From the NCBI GenBank assembly GCA_964604155.1, contig CAZRXY010000099.1, positions 1 to 61,382 on the forward strand: DNA of 61,382 nucleotides. The letters are read 5' to 3'. Source of the stretch: Stygibacter sp964604155. GTDB taxonomy: Bacteria > Cloacimonadota > Cloacimonadia > Cloacimonadales > TCS61. The notes beneath the pieces are model-generated. The model was given only the letters and a program-made list of their open reading frames with translations. It ran no database searches and was not told the DNA's origin. This document shows, in pieces, positions 7,940-16,829 of the stretch. The stretch's first letter is position 1; each line of letters starts with the position of its first letter. The translations under genes were made by a program, and so were the position numbers.

Positions 7940-9865
7940 CTATTTTTTGGAAGAGTACACAAAGATGACTGCGCTGGTGGGGAAGAGCCAGGCAGGAGAA
8001 GAGATGGAGGCGGAATCATCTGAGGTCTCAATATCAAGAGATTTTTTTTTGCCGGATAAAACAGGAGTAATATTTTCCAGGACAAGCTCGGGCGGGAAAG
8101 AGAAATTGAGATTAAAACCGCAGGTGATATCTGAGATGAATACAGAAAGCCGGTGATATTTTTTAGGATACCAGGTGATAGTATTAAGGGAAAATTTTAC
8201 TTTTTTACCGATTAATTCGTTTAGTTTTTCGTGAAAGCAAGTGATTTCGAGGCAGTTATTAACCATACGGGTAGAAGAATAGAGCTCGATATCATTAATA
8301 CGTGCAGAGACAAGCTGGAAGGTTTCTGGTGATATAGCGAGGCTTTCATCGAGCAGCCAGCGATATTCCACATTGGGCTTGCGGAAATAATCAGCGAGAT
8401 TATTTTCATTATTGGCGCAAGCGATGCGGAATGAAGAATTATTTATCACTTTGTAATAGGTGAGAGTGGTAGAAGTCAGATAGTAATCTTTCATATCTGA
8501 GACAAGTGAATTTGAGAAGGTGATGGTGTGCCGAAAATCATAGCGGAAGGGGATATTATTATCTTGGTCACTAAAGATATTCTTCAGTAAGTCCTGATAG
8601 ACAAAGGAGGCGATATCAGAGCCTTGGAGGCGTTGTCTCACAGCCGATTCGATAATGCGGTTCAGTTTGGCATCATTATAATCCGAGGAGACAAATCCTC
8701 TGCGAAGCTGCGGTGCCGAGGAGATAAGCCTGCCTTTATCATAATAAAAACGGGGAGCTCTTCTTCCGGTCTGGCAAAGCAATTCATAAGGGCTGCCATG
8801 ATAAATGGCGGCTACATCTTCAACTCTTAGATGTGGATGCTGTCCCAGCAGAATCACTTCATCGCCTATCACGGCAGGAGTATGAGGGGTGATAGCGACA
8901 GCTATCATATCCATGGAAACCTTACCGATTACCGGCATCAGAGCATTATTTATGAGAACTTTGCCACAATTGGAGAGCAGGAAATCATAGCCATCGGCAT
9001 ATCCTGCGGGGATGATGGCATATTTGAGATCATCAGGACAGCAATAAGTTCTATTATAGCCAATATAGTCACCTTTTTCGGCGGATTTAATGAGTGAGAT
9101 ACGGCTTTTGAATTTTAGAACCGGCAGGAGATCGATAATGTCTTTCTGGCTGTGATGAGTATAAAATCCATAAGAAAGAGCGCCAATGCGAACGAGGTTT
9201 CCGGCTATGAGCGATTGATTGGTGAGAGCGGAGCTATTGGCAGAATGAATGAATTCGGGAACATAGGGCAGGTTGTCGATGAAATTTTTAAAGGCAACAC
9301 TTTGAGATTGAGAGTATTGGGGATCATTTTCTGAGGCGGCAAAGTGAGTGAAAACGCCTTGAATATGGATATTTTTAAGATTATGGCAGAAATTAAAAAA
9401 TAATTCAGCATCAGTGAGATACACTCCGCTGCGACCCATGCCGGTATCTACATTAATGTGAACGGGATAATCATGAGAAGCTTCCTGATCGAAGACGATG
9501 GCAAAATGAGAATCGGAAACTGAGGGTATGAGTTCATTTTCCAGGATCAGGGGGATTTCTGAAATCAAGGAAGGTGAGAGTATGAGGATAGGCACATTGA
9601 ACCCATGATATCTAAGAAGAGCACCTTCATCGGCATTAGCAACGCCCAGAGAATGAGCTCCGCACTCAATAGCAGTTTTAGCAATTTCCAGAGCCCCGTG
9701 TCCATACGCATCTGCTTTCACTATCTGCATGATTTTATGATCTGGCGGAATGAATTTTTTAAGAGCAAAGATATTGTGCCTGAAGGCAGTGATATCAATT
9801 TCTATCCAGGTTCTTTGTTCGTGGACAGGGAACTGCAACTTGGAATGATTTTTATAATACTGCAT
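7940..9865 (-). CDS. alr: Alanine racemase with large unknown C-terminal extension
   Basis: Residues ~15-380 are a PLP-dependent alanine racemase, which supplies D-alanine for peptidoglycan. The PLP lysine is in IVKADAYGHG, the second catalytic Tyr is in the IGYNRTY region, followed by AGYADGYD, and the domain closes with GRRAPRFYYDKG. Racemases normally end here. This protein goes on for about 265 residues that I cannot assign to a family. They are beta-strand-like, contain RINDIELYSS and WYPKKYHRLSVFISD, and end in a short hydrophobic strand. No stop or frameshift separates the parts. The gene starts 5 bases after the PhoH-like gene stop, so it is in the same operon. Confidence 0.9.
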   Translation of the reverse strand: MQYYKNHSKLQFPVHEQRTWIEIDITAFRHNIFALKKFIPPDHKIMQIVKADAYGHGALEIAKTAIECGAHSLGVANADEGALLRYHGFNVPILILSPSLISEIPLILENELIPSVSDSHFAIVFDQEASHDYPVHINVDTGMGRSGVYLTDAELFFNFCHNLKNIHIQGVFTHFAASENDPQYSQSQSVAFKNFIDNLPYVPEFIHSANSSALTNQSLIAGNLVRIGALSYGFYTHHSQKDIIDLLPVLKFKSRISLIKSAEKGDYIGYNRTYCCPDDLKYAIIPAGYADGYDFLLSNCGKVLINNALMPVIGKVSMDMIAVAITPHTPAVIGDEVILLGQHPHLRVEDVAAIYHGSPYELLCQTGRRAPRFYYDKGRLISSAPQLRRGFVSSDYNDAKLNRIIESAVRQRLQGSDIASFVYQDLLKNIFSDQDNNIPFRYDFRHTITFSNSLVSDMKDYYLTSTTLTYYKVINNSSFRIACANNENNLADYFRKPNVEYRWLLDESLAISPETFQLVSARINDIELYSSTRMVNNCLEITCFHEKLNELIGKKVKFSLNTITWYPKKYHRLSVFISDITCGFNLNFSFPPELVLENITPVLSGKKKSLDIETSDDSASISSPAWLFPTSAVIFVYSSKK

Positions 9866-9870
9866 AGAGC

Positions 9871-11220
9871 TTAAAAGAATTTAGCAGCTATATCAGCCAG
9901 CTTTGAGCGTTCACCTTTTAGCAGAGTAACATGCCCGACAATCTCTTCATGTTTGAGTTTTTCGCAGGCGATGCTGAGTCCATTTGAGCCACTATCGAGA
10001 TATGGGATATCAATCTGGTAGGGATCACCGGTGAGAATTACCTTGGTGCCTTCACCGGCGCGGGTGATAATAGTCTTCATCTCATGTGGTGTAAGGTTTT
10101 GTGCTTCATCGATAATGATAAATTGATTTGGCAGACTCCTTCCTCTGATATAAGTGAGTGGTTCCAGCTCGATGAAGCCAAAATCAAGGTAGTCATTGAG
10201 CGAAGGCTTCTTTTTGCCAAATATGCGACCATTTGCTTTGGATTCCTCATCGGTTTTATTAGTAAGCAATATTTCCATGTTATCATAAATAGGTTGCATC
10301 CAGGGATTAAATTTTTCTGCCTTAGAACCGGGGAGGAAGCCCAGATCTTTACCGAGAGGAAAAACCGGTCTGGAGACCACCAGTCTAGTATAAAGGTCTT
10401 TTTCCACAACCTGATTTAAACCGGCGGCAAGAGCGAGAAGTGTTTTTCCGGTGCCTGCTTTTCCTATCAAACTCACCAGCTTGACAGCAGGATCAAGTAG
10501 AAGTTCAAAAGCCATGGATTGCTCTGGGCTACGGGCGGAAATCCCAAAAAGCTCCTGGTTCTGATAGAAAGCCAGCGGATAAAAAGCATCTGTAGCATGG
10601 TTGTATCGGGCAATCTCGGTAGTCTCTTCCTCAGTACCGGAACATACGAGTTTGAGGAATTGGTTAGGCACAAAATTGCCAAATTCGTTTTTTAATAACT
10701 TCTCTTTCTTGAATTTGTCGAGGAGTTCTTGATCACATTCAAGAACTGAGAATCCGTTGTAAAGCTCATTGAAATTGATTTTTTCTGTCTCATAATTTTC
10801 TGCCTTAAGACCTACAGCGTCTGCTTTTATGCGCACATTAGCATCTTTTGAGACAAGGATAACGGGTACGGAGGGATTCTCTTTGCGAATAAAGAGAGCG
10901 GTGCCGATAATAAGATTATCATTGGTATCATTGATGAGAATTTCCTGAGCGGTGGCAGAGATATATCTGCTGAGCGCTACGCTAATAGTGCCCCCCCGGG
11001 GTGTTTTTACGCCTTTCTGGAGGCTGCCGCTTTGACGAAGCTCATCAAGCAATCTCCCTATTTGACGGGCATTTCTACCTTTCTCATCGAGCCCTTTTTT
11101 AAAATTATCTATTTCTTCTATCACAGTAATGGGAATCACAATATGATTATCCTCAAAGGCAAAGAGTGCATCAGGATTATGGATGAGCACATTAGTATCG
11201 AGAACATATATTTTTTTCAT
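9871..11220 (-). CDS. PIN-PhoH family ATPase/ribonuclease
   Basis: The start is the ATG at 11220, preceded by AGGAG at suitable spacing; an in-frame TTG two codons upstream is less likely. The N-terminal ~130 residues form a PIN nuclease domain (VLDTNVLIHNPDAL, acidic residues EEIDNFK, and DTNDN). The C-terminal ~210 residues are a PhoH-type P-loop domain with GKAGTGKTLLALA (Walker A) and FIIIDEAQNLTPHE (Walker B). This fused architecture is the PhoH2/YlaK type, linked to ATP-dependent RNA unwinding and cleavage. It is the probable first gene of an operon with alr, with a TTGACA box at 11267-11262. Confidence 0.9.
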   Translation of the reverse strand: MKKIYVLDTNVLIHNPDALFAFEDNHIVIPITVIEEIDNFKKGLDEKGRNARQIGRLLDELRQSGSLQKGVKTPRGGTISVALSRYISATAQEILINDTNDNLIIGTALFIRKENPSVPVILVSKDANVRIKADAVGLKAENYETEKINFNELYNGFSVLECDQELLDKFKKEKLLKNEFGNFVPNQFLKLVCSGTEEETTEIARYNHATDAFYPLAFYQNQELFGISARSPEQSMAFELLLDPAVKLVSLIGKAGTGKTLLALAAGLNQVVEKDLYTRLVVSRPVFPLGKDLGFLPGSKAEKFNPWMQPIYDNMEILLTNKTDEESKANGRIFGKKKPSLNDYLDFGFIELEPLTYIRGRSLPNQFIIIDEAQNLTPHEMKTIITRAGEGTKVILTGDPYQIDIPYLDSGSNGLSIACEKLKHEEIVGHVTLLKGERSKLADIAAKFF

Positions 11221-11238
11221 AAACAACTCCTGGGGAGA

Positions 11239-11267
11239 TAATTGTTATAAGGCAAAAAAATTGTCAA
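11239..11267 (-). promoter_or_regulatory. Candidate sigma70-like promoter for phoH-alr
   Basis: TTGACA is read on the minus strand at 11267-11262, 47 bases before the ATG at 11220. The -10 at 17-base spacing (CAATTA) is weak. A TATAAC lies closer, at 11249-11244. Confidence 0.3.
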
Positions 11268-11439
11268 TCAAGTAGTGAAAGATATCAGATATCAGTAAAA
11301 GAAATATTATTTTTTATTGACTATGAGAGGTATTTATTAATAAAGACAAAATTGCTGAGTTATATGCGAAGCAGCTTAGAAATATGAAGTTAGATAAAGT
11401 GATAAAGCAAAATTTAAAGGAGATTGTAAAGAAGCCATA

Positions 11440-12348
11440 ATGCAGGAAAGCCACAAAGCACAGAAACGGGCAGCGAGATTGGAAGGTTGGGTATCCATCG
11501 TAGTGAATGTGATACTATTTGTTCTTAAATACAGTGTCGGTGTGGCGAGTTCGTCACTGGCATTAATAGCAGACAGTTGGCACACATTGATGGACAGCAT
11601 AACATCCGTGATTGTGCTGATTTGTGCCAGGATATCCAATAAACCGGCTGATAAGGAACATCCTTATGGTCATGGCAGGGCAGAGCTGATAGCCACAATG
11701 GTGATAGGCTTACTATTAGCAGTAGTGAGCGTGGAATTTATCCGCGAGGCAATATCAAGGTTTAATAATAGAGATACGGCAAATTTTGGCAGGCTGGCAA
11801 TAATTGTTACGGTAACAGCTATAGCAGGCAAGGAATTATTGGCACAATTAGCATTCTATCTGGGGAAGCGGCATAAACTTGCCAGTCTGTTAGCAGATGG
11901 GCATCACCACAGAAGTGACGCACTATCTTCGTTAGTGGTGCTGGTGGGGATTATAGCAGGTGGCAATTTATGGTGGATGGATGCTGCTTTGGGTGTGATT
12001 GTGGCGCTACTTATAGGCTATACAGCATATAAGATATTTATAAATTCGGCAGATAATCTGTTGGGGAGATGTGCAGGAGAAGAATTGAAAAACAGCATAC
12101 TGGAGATTTGTGATCGAGTAGCGGATGAGAATAACGTACAATTAGAGCCGCATCATTTCCATGTACATAAGTATGGCAATCATCAGGAGCTTACATTTCA
12201 TGTGCGCTTACCGCAGGATTGGCAGATAGGGCACGGGCATGATTTATTAACCAAGATAGAGGATGGGATCATGGAAACTTTGAATATTGAGGCAACTATC
12301 CATATAGACCCCAAAATAATATCAGAGCAGAAGCAAGATGGGTCGTAA
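11440..12348 (+). CDS. Cation diffusion facilitator (CDF) family transporter
   Basis: The 302-residue protein has the CDF layout: an N-terminal membrane domain with about six helices and a cytoplasmic C-terminal domain. The transport-site motif SLALIADSWHTLMDS (residues ~37-51) carries the first metal-site Asp and His, and ADGHHHRSDALSS carries the second site. HPYGHGRAE is the family signature. The C-terminal domain is His-rich (LEPHHFHVHKYGNH), consistent with metal sensing. Such proteins export Zn2+, Fe2+, Mn2+ or Co2+ by proton antiport; the exact ion cannot be told. It is the first gene of a co-directional run ending at nadB and overlaps trmB by 11 bases. An unusually distant AAAGGAG precedes the ATG. 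Confidence 0.9.
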   Translation: MQESHKAQKRAARLEGWVSIVVNVILFVLKYSVGVASSSLALIADSWHTLMDSITSVIVLICARISNKPADKEHPYGHGRAELIATMVIGLLLAVVSVEFIREAISRFNNRDTANFGRLAIIVTVTAIAGKELLAQLAFYLGKRHKLASLLADGHHHRSDALSSLVVLVGIIAGGNLWWMDAALGVIVALLIGYTAYKIFINSADNLLGRCAGEELKNSILEICDRVADENNVQLEPHHFHVHKYGNHQELTFHVRLPQDWQIGHGHDLLTKIEDGIMETLNIEATIHIDPKIISEQKQDGS

Positions 12349-13003
12349 ATTAAAAAATGAAGCACTATTGCAGGAGGTAGAAGCCCGACGGGCTGTGTTT
12401 CAGCTATATCCCAAAGCCGGTAATCAGCTTGATTTCGAGAGCATTTATGGTAACAGTAATGCTGTAGTACTGGAAATTGGTATTGGCAGAGGAGAATTTT
12501 TACTTAGTAGATCACTATTGGACTGGCAGCATAACTATCTGGGGATAGATATCGATAAGGACAGGATAAATTACACTCTGCGTCAATTGAACCCGGATCG
12601 TCACAGCAATGTGAGAATATTGGATCTTTATGTGGATGAAAATGTGGAGCAGGTGATATCCGAGGGTAGCATCAAAAAAGTATATATAATCCATCCTGAT
12701 CCCTGGCCCAAGCGACGTCATAATCAGCGCCGCCTGATCAAGCACAAATTTATTGACGTTCTTGCAGTGATCCTGGAGGATGGGGGAGTGGTAGAAGTGC
12801 AGACAGATCATCAGGAATATGCGGCAGTGATATCGAGAATTTTCAGTGAGCGGGAAGACTTTATTCCGGTTTATGGGGGGGTCAGCAAAATTCCCAGACA
12901 TGGTCATATAGTAACATATTTTGAAGAAAAGAAGATGCGAGAGGGTAGATATCCAGTATATATCACTTATAAAAAGGCAAAAAAGAAATGCAGGGAGGTC
13001 TAG
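12338..13003 (+). CDS. trmB: tRNA (guanine-N7-)-methyltransferase
   Basis: The 221-residue protein has the Rossmann SAM-binding start VLEIGIGRGEFLL, then LGIDIDKDR, and the TrmB-specific IHPDPWPKRRHNQRRLI segment that includes the catalytic Asp and RNA-binding basic residues. TrmB methylates G46 in the variable loop of tRNAs. Its length is typical. The ATG overlaps the CDF transporter by 11 bases, and its TAG stop overlaps or abuts the start of the dGTPase, so translation is probably coupled. Confidence 0.93.
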   Translation: MGRKLKNEALLQEVEARRAVFQLYPKAGNQLDFESIYGNSNAVVLEIGIGRGEFLLSRSLLDWQHNYLGIDIDKDRINYTLRQLNPDRHSNVRILDLYVDENVEQVISEGSIKKVYIIHPDPWPKRRHNQRRLIKHKFIDVLAVILEDGGVVEVQTDHQEYAAVISRIFSEREDFIPVYGGVSKIPRHGHIVTYFEEKKMREGRYPVYITYKKAKKKCREV

Positions 13004-14175
13004 TGGATTTAGAGAGATTGAGCAACATATATAAAAGTAAGATACAAGAAGACGAGGAGCATTATTCTGATTTTGCCTGCTGCGATAAAGAAGCGTGGCG
13101 TAATAGAACAGATTTAGGTCATTCTGTGCGTTCGGAATTTGCCAGAGACCGGGACAGAATACTTTACAGCGGAGCCTATAGAAGATACCAGGGGAAAACG
13201 CAGGTTTTTTCTTTTACAAATCTGATAGATGAAGAGATGACCAATCGTGGTCTGCACACTACTTATGTATCACAGATCAGCAGGACAATTGGGAAATTTC
13301 TGGGTCTAAATCTGGAACTAATAGAAGCAATATCTTTGGGTCATGATCTGGGGCACACACCATTTGGGCACGACGGCGAGCAGGCATTGAGCAAATGCTG
13401 TCAGAAGCATGGTCTGGGATATTTTCATCATAATATCCAAAGTTTGCACATAGTGGATAATATCAGCAGAAGAGGGGAAGGATTAAATCTTACTTTTCAG
13501 GTGCGGGATGGCATAATTTCTCATGATGGAGAGGTTCACAACACAATTTTAAAACCGGATAGAAGCAAAGGAGAGTCAGAAATCCGTGAATATGTGCAAA
13601 AAAAAGGTGAAGGCGAGATAGTGGAATGGATGCCTGCTACAATGGAAGGCTGCATAGTGAGGATATCAGACACAATAGCCTATATAGGACAGGATATAGA
13701 AGATGCCATCAGGCTGGGTCTCCTTAGAAGAGAAGAGCTTCCTGGTGAAGTGACAGATTATCTGGGTGTAAGGAACAGCGAGATCATAGATACTTTGGTG
13801 AAAAGTGTGATTGTGAATAGCCTTGGTAAAGACTATGTGGCATTTGATGAGGAGACCTCGCGTCAATTACTAAATCTCAAAAAGTTTAACTATGATAGGA
13901 TATATACTAATGAAAAAGTGAAAAAATCTAAGGAAGTGATAAACCGCAGCATGAGATTGCTATTTGAGGAATATCTTAATGATATAAGAGAGAAGAACTA
14001 TCAATCTAAGATATTTAAGCACTTTATAAATCACAAAAGTGAAGAATACTGCGAGAAATACTGTGATGAAGAGAAGGTGCGAGATTTTTTATCGACCATG
14101 ACAGACCGTTATTTTAATGAAGAAGTAAAAAGATATTTTCTGCCGGAGGGCAACTATAGATATGCAGGAGTGTAA
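12988..14175 (+). CDS. dgt: Deoxyguanosinetriphosphate triphosphohydrolase (dGTPase), HD family
   Basis: The 395-residue protein carries the N-terminal signature RDRDRILYSGAYRRYQGKTQVF and a metal-binding HD motif in SLGHDLGHTPFGHDGEQAL. A further His/Asp-bearing segment is RDGIISHDGE, and ISDTIAYIGQDIEDA completes the HD site. The family hydrolyses dGTP (or other dNTPs) to the nucleoside and triphosphate and influences dNTP pools. Two starts are possible: ATG at 12988, inside the trmB end, or GTG at 13003, which shares a base with the trmB stop. A GGGAGG at 12993-12998 is close to the GTG. Downstream prfB begins one base after the stop. Confidence 0.9.
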   Translation: MQGGLVDLERLSNIYKSKIQEDEEHYSDFACCDKEAWRNRTDLGHSVRSEFARDRDRILYSGAYRRYQGKTQVFSFTNLIDEEMTNRGLHTTYVSQISRTIGKFLGLNLELIEAISLGHDLGHTPFGHDGEQALSKCCQKHGLGYFHHNIQSLHIVDNISRRGEGLNLTFQVRDGIISHDGEVHNTILKPDRSKGESEIREYVQKKGEGEIVEWMPATMEGCIVRISDTIAYIGQDIEDAIRLGLLRREELPGEVTDYLGVRNSEIIDTLVKSVIVNSLGKDYVAFDEETSRQLLNLKKFNYDRIYTNEKVKKSKEVINRSMRLLFEEYLNDIREKNYQSKIFKHFINHKSEEYCEKYCDEEKVRDFLSTMTDRYFNEEVKRYFLPEGNYRYAGV

Positions 14176-14176
14176 G

Positions 14177-15287
14177 ATGGAAATGTTTGATTTAGAGAAA
14201 GAGATAGATATTATAAAAGAAAAGGTAATATCTATGAGGAGGTTACTTTGACTACGAGAAGCTTCGCCGGGAAATTGATGAATTAGAAAGCGAGATGAAT
14301 AAGCCGGAATTTTGGGATAATCCTGAAAAAGCCCAGAAACTGATCCGAGAAGTGAGCCAGAGAAAACTGAAACTTGAAAAAGTGATGGAAATAGAAAGTA
14401 TTAAGGGCGAGTTGGAAACATATTTATTATTACTACATGAGGAAAAAAGTGAAGAATTATTTAACGAGGCAGTGAGCTACTTGAAAGAAAATCGCCGGGT
14501 AGTAGAACGGGCAGAAGGGCAGTTATTGCTTTGTGGCAAGACGGATTCAGCCAGTGCTATCTTATCGATTCACCCTGGAGCGGGAGGAACAGAGAGCCAG
14601 GATTGGGCTGAGATGCTTTTCAGGATGTATGAAAGATGGTCAGAAACCAGTGGCAGGCGATTCGAAATTATTGATTATCAGCCCGGGGATGAAGCCGGGA
14701 TAAAAAGCGTGACTGCCGAAGTGATCGGAGATTTTTCATATGGAATGCTGAAAAGTGAAATAGGGATTCACCGGCTGGTGCGAATATCTCCATTTAATGC
14801 TCAGGGAAAACGTCAGACTTCGTTCGCATCTGTATTTGTCTATCCGCTGATTGATGAGGAAGCGGATATTGAGATAGATGCCGCAGATTTGCGGATAGAT
14901 ACTTACCGTGCCAGTGGTAAAGGCGGACAGGGAGTAAATACAACAGATTCTGCAGTTCGAATAACGCATATCCCCACGGGTATTGTAGTCTCTTGCCAGA
15001 ATGAGCGATCCCAGATGAAAAACAAGGCAACAGCTATGCAGGTTTTGCGTTCACGGCTGTATCAGTTGATGGAAGATGAAAAGCAGGAGGAACGCCAGGA
15101 GATTGAAGATGCCAAGACGGATATTGGCTGGGGTAATCAGATAAGGAGCTATGTGTTCCATCCTTATCAGATGGTGAAAGATCATAGAACAGATTATGAG
15201 ACCGGCAATACAGCCGCTGTGATGAATGGTGATTTGGATGGATTTATTTATGCGTATCTGAAGCATGCTGCGGAGAAAAGAAAGTGA
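14177..15287 (+). CDS. prfB: Peptide chain release factor 2, expressed by +1 programmed frameshift
   Basis: ATG at 14177 opens a 24-codon frame ending ...AGG AGG TTA CTT TGA. Slipping +1 on CTT|T and reading GAC at 14250 continues in the long frame to 15287, giving about 369 residues. The site has the classic parts: an internal Shine-Dalgarno-like AGGAGG (14237-14242), the slippery CTTTGAC (14246-14252) and an in-frame UGA. RF2 itself reads UGA, so this is autoregulation: low RF2 favours frameshifting. The protein has the peptidyl-hydrolysis GGQ in GKGGQGVNTTDS and the stop-codon-recognition SPF in RISPFNAQG, both typical of RF2. The TGA stop overlaps the uppS GTG. Confidence 0.96.
14237..14252 (+). 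promoter_or_regulatory. RF2 programmed frameshift signal
   Basis: The signal is AGGAGG at 14237-14242, a three-base spacer, then CTTTGAC at 14246-14252. The geometry equals that of the well-studied E. coli prfB site, in which the internal Shine-Dalgarno helix pushes the ribosome +1. Confidence 0.95.
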
Positions 15288-16033
15288 AAAAGTCGAATGA
15301 TTACAAAGCCATGATTGCCCGGATAGATAAGGACAAAATGCCGCGTCATATTGCCATAATAATGGATGGCAATGGCAGATGGGCAAGTAAGCACAATTTT
15401 CCGCGAGTTAATGGTCACAAAGCGGGAGTCCGCGTAGTGCGAGAGATAGTGGAGACAGCACGAGAAGCAGGATTGGATTATTTAACTGTTTTTGCATTTT
15501 CCACCGAGAACTGGGGAAGGAGCAGATATGAAGTAGATTATCTGCTGAAATTAATACTGGATTCCTTGATCGGTGAGATAGATGATCTGGTTAAAAATGG
15601 AGTGAACATCCGCTTTATAGGCAGCAAGGATCATTTACCTGAGGGATATGATAAGAAGGTGGAGGAGAATTGCCGAAAATCATGGCATAATGAAGAATTA
15701 TTTTTAAATGTGGCAATGAATTATGGTGGGAGGCGAGAACTTTTGGATGCTGTGAAAGCTATTGCAGAGGAGGCAGCTTTGGGAGTGATAAAGCCGGATA
15801 ATATCACTGAGCAGGTGATCTCAGAACATTTATATACTGCAAAAATGCCAGACCCTGATTTAGTGATACGGACAAGTGGTGAGATAAGGCTATCAAATTA
15901 CCTGATCTGGCAATCTACATATTCCGAATTCTGGTTTACGGAAACTTTATGGCCGGATTTCACTAGAGCAGAATTTATCCAGGCGATACTGGATTTTCAA
16001 AACAGAAAACGCCGCTTTGGCAAGAGAAAGTAA
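15284..16033 (+). CDS. uppS: Isoprenyl transferase (undecaprenyl diphosphate synthase)
   Basis: The 249-residue cis-prenyltransferase has HIAIIMDGNGRWA with the essential Asp and RVNGHKAGV. The C-terminal RTSGEIRLSNYLIWQSTYSEFWFTE block binds isopentenyl diphosphate, ending with WPDF. It makes the C55 lipid carrier for peptidoglycan and other envelope polymers. Translation starts at a GTG whose last two bases are part of the prfB TGA, so it is probably coupled to prfB. It is followed by cdsA, a common uppS-cdsA pairing in bacteria. Confidence 0.94.
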   Translation: MKKSNDYKAMIARIDKDKMPRHIAIIMDGNGRWASKHNFPRVNGHKAGVRVVREIVETAREAGLDYLTVFAFSTENWGRSRYEVDYLLKLILDSLIGEIDDLVKNGVNIRFIGSKDHLPEGYDKKVEENCRKSWHNEELFLNVAMNYGGRRELLDAVKAIAEEAALGVIKPDNITEQVISEHLYTAKMPDPDLVIRTSGEIRLSNYLIWQSTYSEFWFTETLWPDFTRAEFIQAILDFQNRKRRFGKRK

Positions 16034-16037
16034 AATT

Positions 16038-16829
16038 ATGAAATTTTTAAACAGAGTATTAGTGAGTATGATCTTTGCCCCATTGACTCTTTTAATGTTT
16101 TATTGGGGTTCGGTACAGATGTTTGCTTTTTTGGGAGTGATACTGGCACTGATGCTAAATGAATTGCAGACGATATATCGAGATGAGGGCTATAAGATAT
16201 CACCTCTGGTAACAGTCTTGGGTATGCTGATTTATATGGCTTCAGCATTAGAACAGCACTTCTTGCTGCTGGGTATTTTTCTAATGGGTCTCATCGTGCT
16301 TAGCAGTTTGTATATTTTTAGCAATCAACCCTCAGGGGCATTGAGCAAACTGGCAATATCAATATTCACTATGATCTATCCGGCATATTTTTTATCAATG
16401 CTATATCGATTGAGGGCCTTAGAGGATGGCAGGTCAATAGTGATATCTCTAATAGCCGTGATCTGGCTTACAGACACGGCAGCGTATTTTTGCGGGATGC
16501 TTTTAGGCAGGCGAAAGGGTATCATAAAGATATCTCCTAATAAAACTCTGGAAGGTTATTTGGGCGGGATAATTTTCGCTTTAGCAGGTAGCGGCTTCAT
16601 GGTGATGTTTTGGCAACTGGATAAACAGTTTATATGGATGCTTGCTATAACAGGCGGAATAATTGGGCAGTATGGTGATCTGTTTGAATCACTGCTCAAA
16701 CGGGACTTGCAGATTAAAGATAGTTCACGCCTGTTGCAGGAGCATGGTGGAATATTAGACAGGTTTGACAGCCTGCTGTTTGCAGCGCCATCTTTATATG
16801 TGATTATAAAACTATTTGGAGTAAATTAA
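16038..16829 (+). CDS. cdsA: Phosphatidate cytidylyltransferase
   Basis: The integral membrane enzyme makes CDP-diacylglycerol from phosphatidate and CTP, the entry point to phospholipid synthesis. The C-terminal family signature is complete: SLLKRDLQIKDSS...EHGGILDRFDS. The upstream ISPNKTLEGYLGG is also typical. About eight hydrophobic segments are visible. The start is taken as ATG at 16038, 4 bases after the uppS stop; an in-frame TTG at 16017 inside uppS is less likely. Its TAA overlaps the next ATG by one base. Confidence 0.92.
   Translation: MKFLNRVLVSMIFAPLTLLMFYWGSVQMFAFLGVILALMLNELQTIYRDEGYKISPLVTVLGMLIYMASALEQHFLLLGIFLMGLIVLSSLYIFSNQPSGALSKLAISIFTMIYPAYFLSMLYRLRALEDGRSIVISLIAVIWLTDTAAYFCGMLLGRRKGIIKISPNKTLEGYLGGIIFALAGSGFMVMFWQLDKQFIWMLAITGGIIGQYGDLFESLLKRDLQIKDSSRLLQEHGGILDRFDSLLFAAPSLYVIIKLFGVN

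Noticed and set aside
14249..14251. In-frame TGA that would make prfB a pseudogene
   Set aside because: It sits in a textbook RF2 frameshift site, and the downstream frame is intact.
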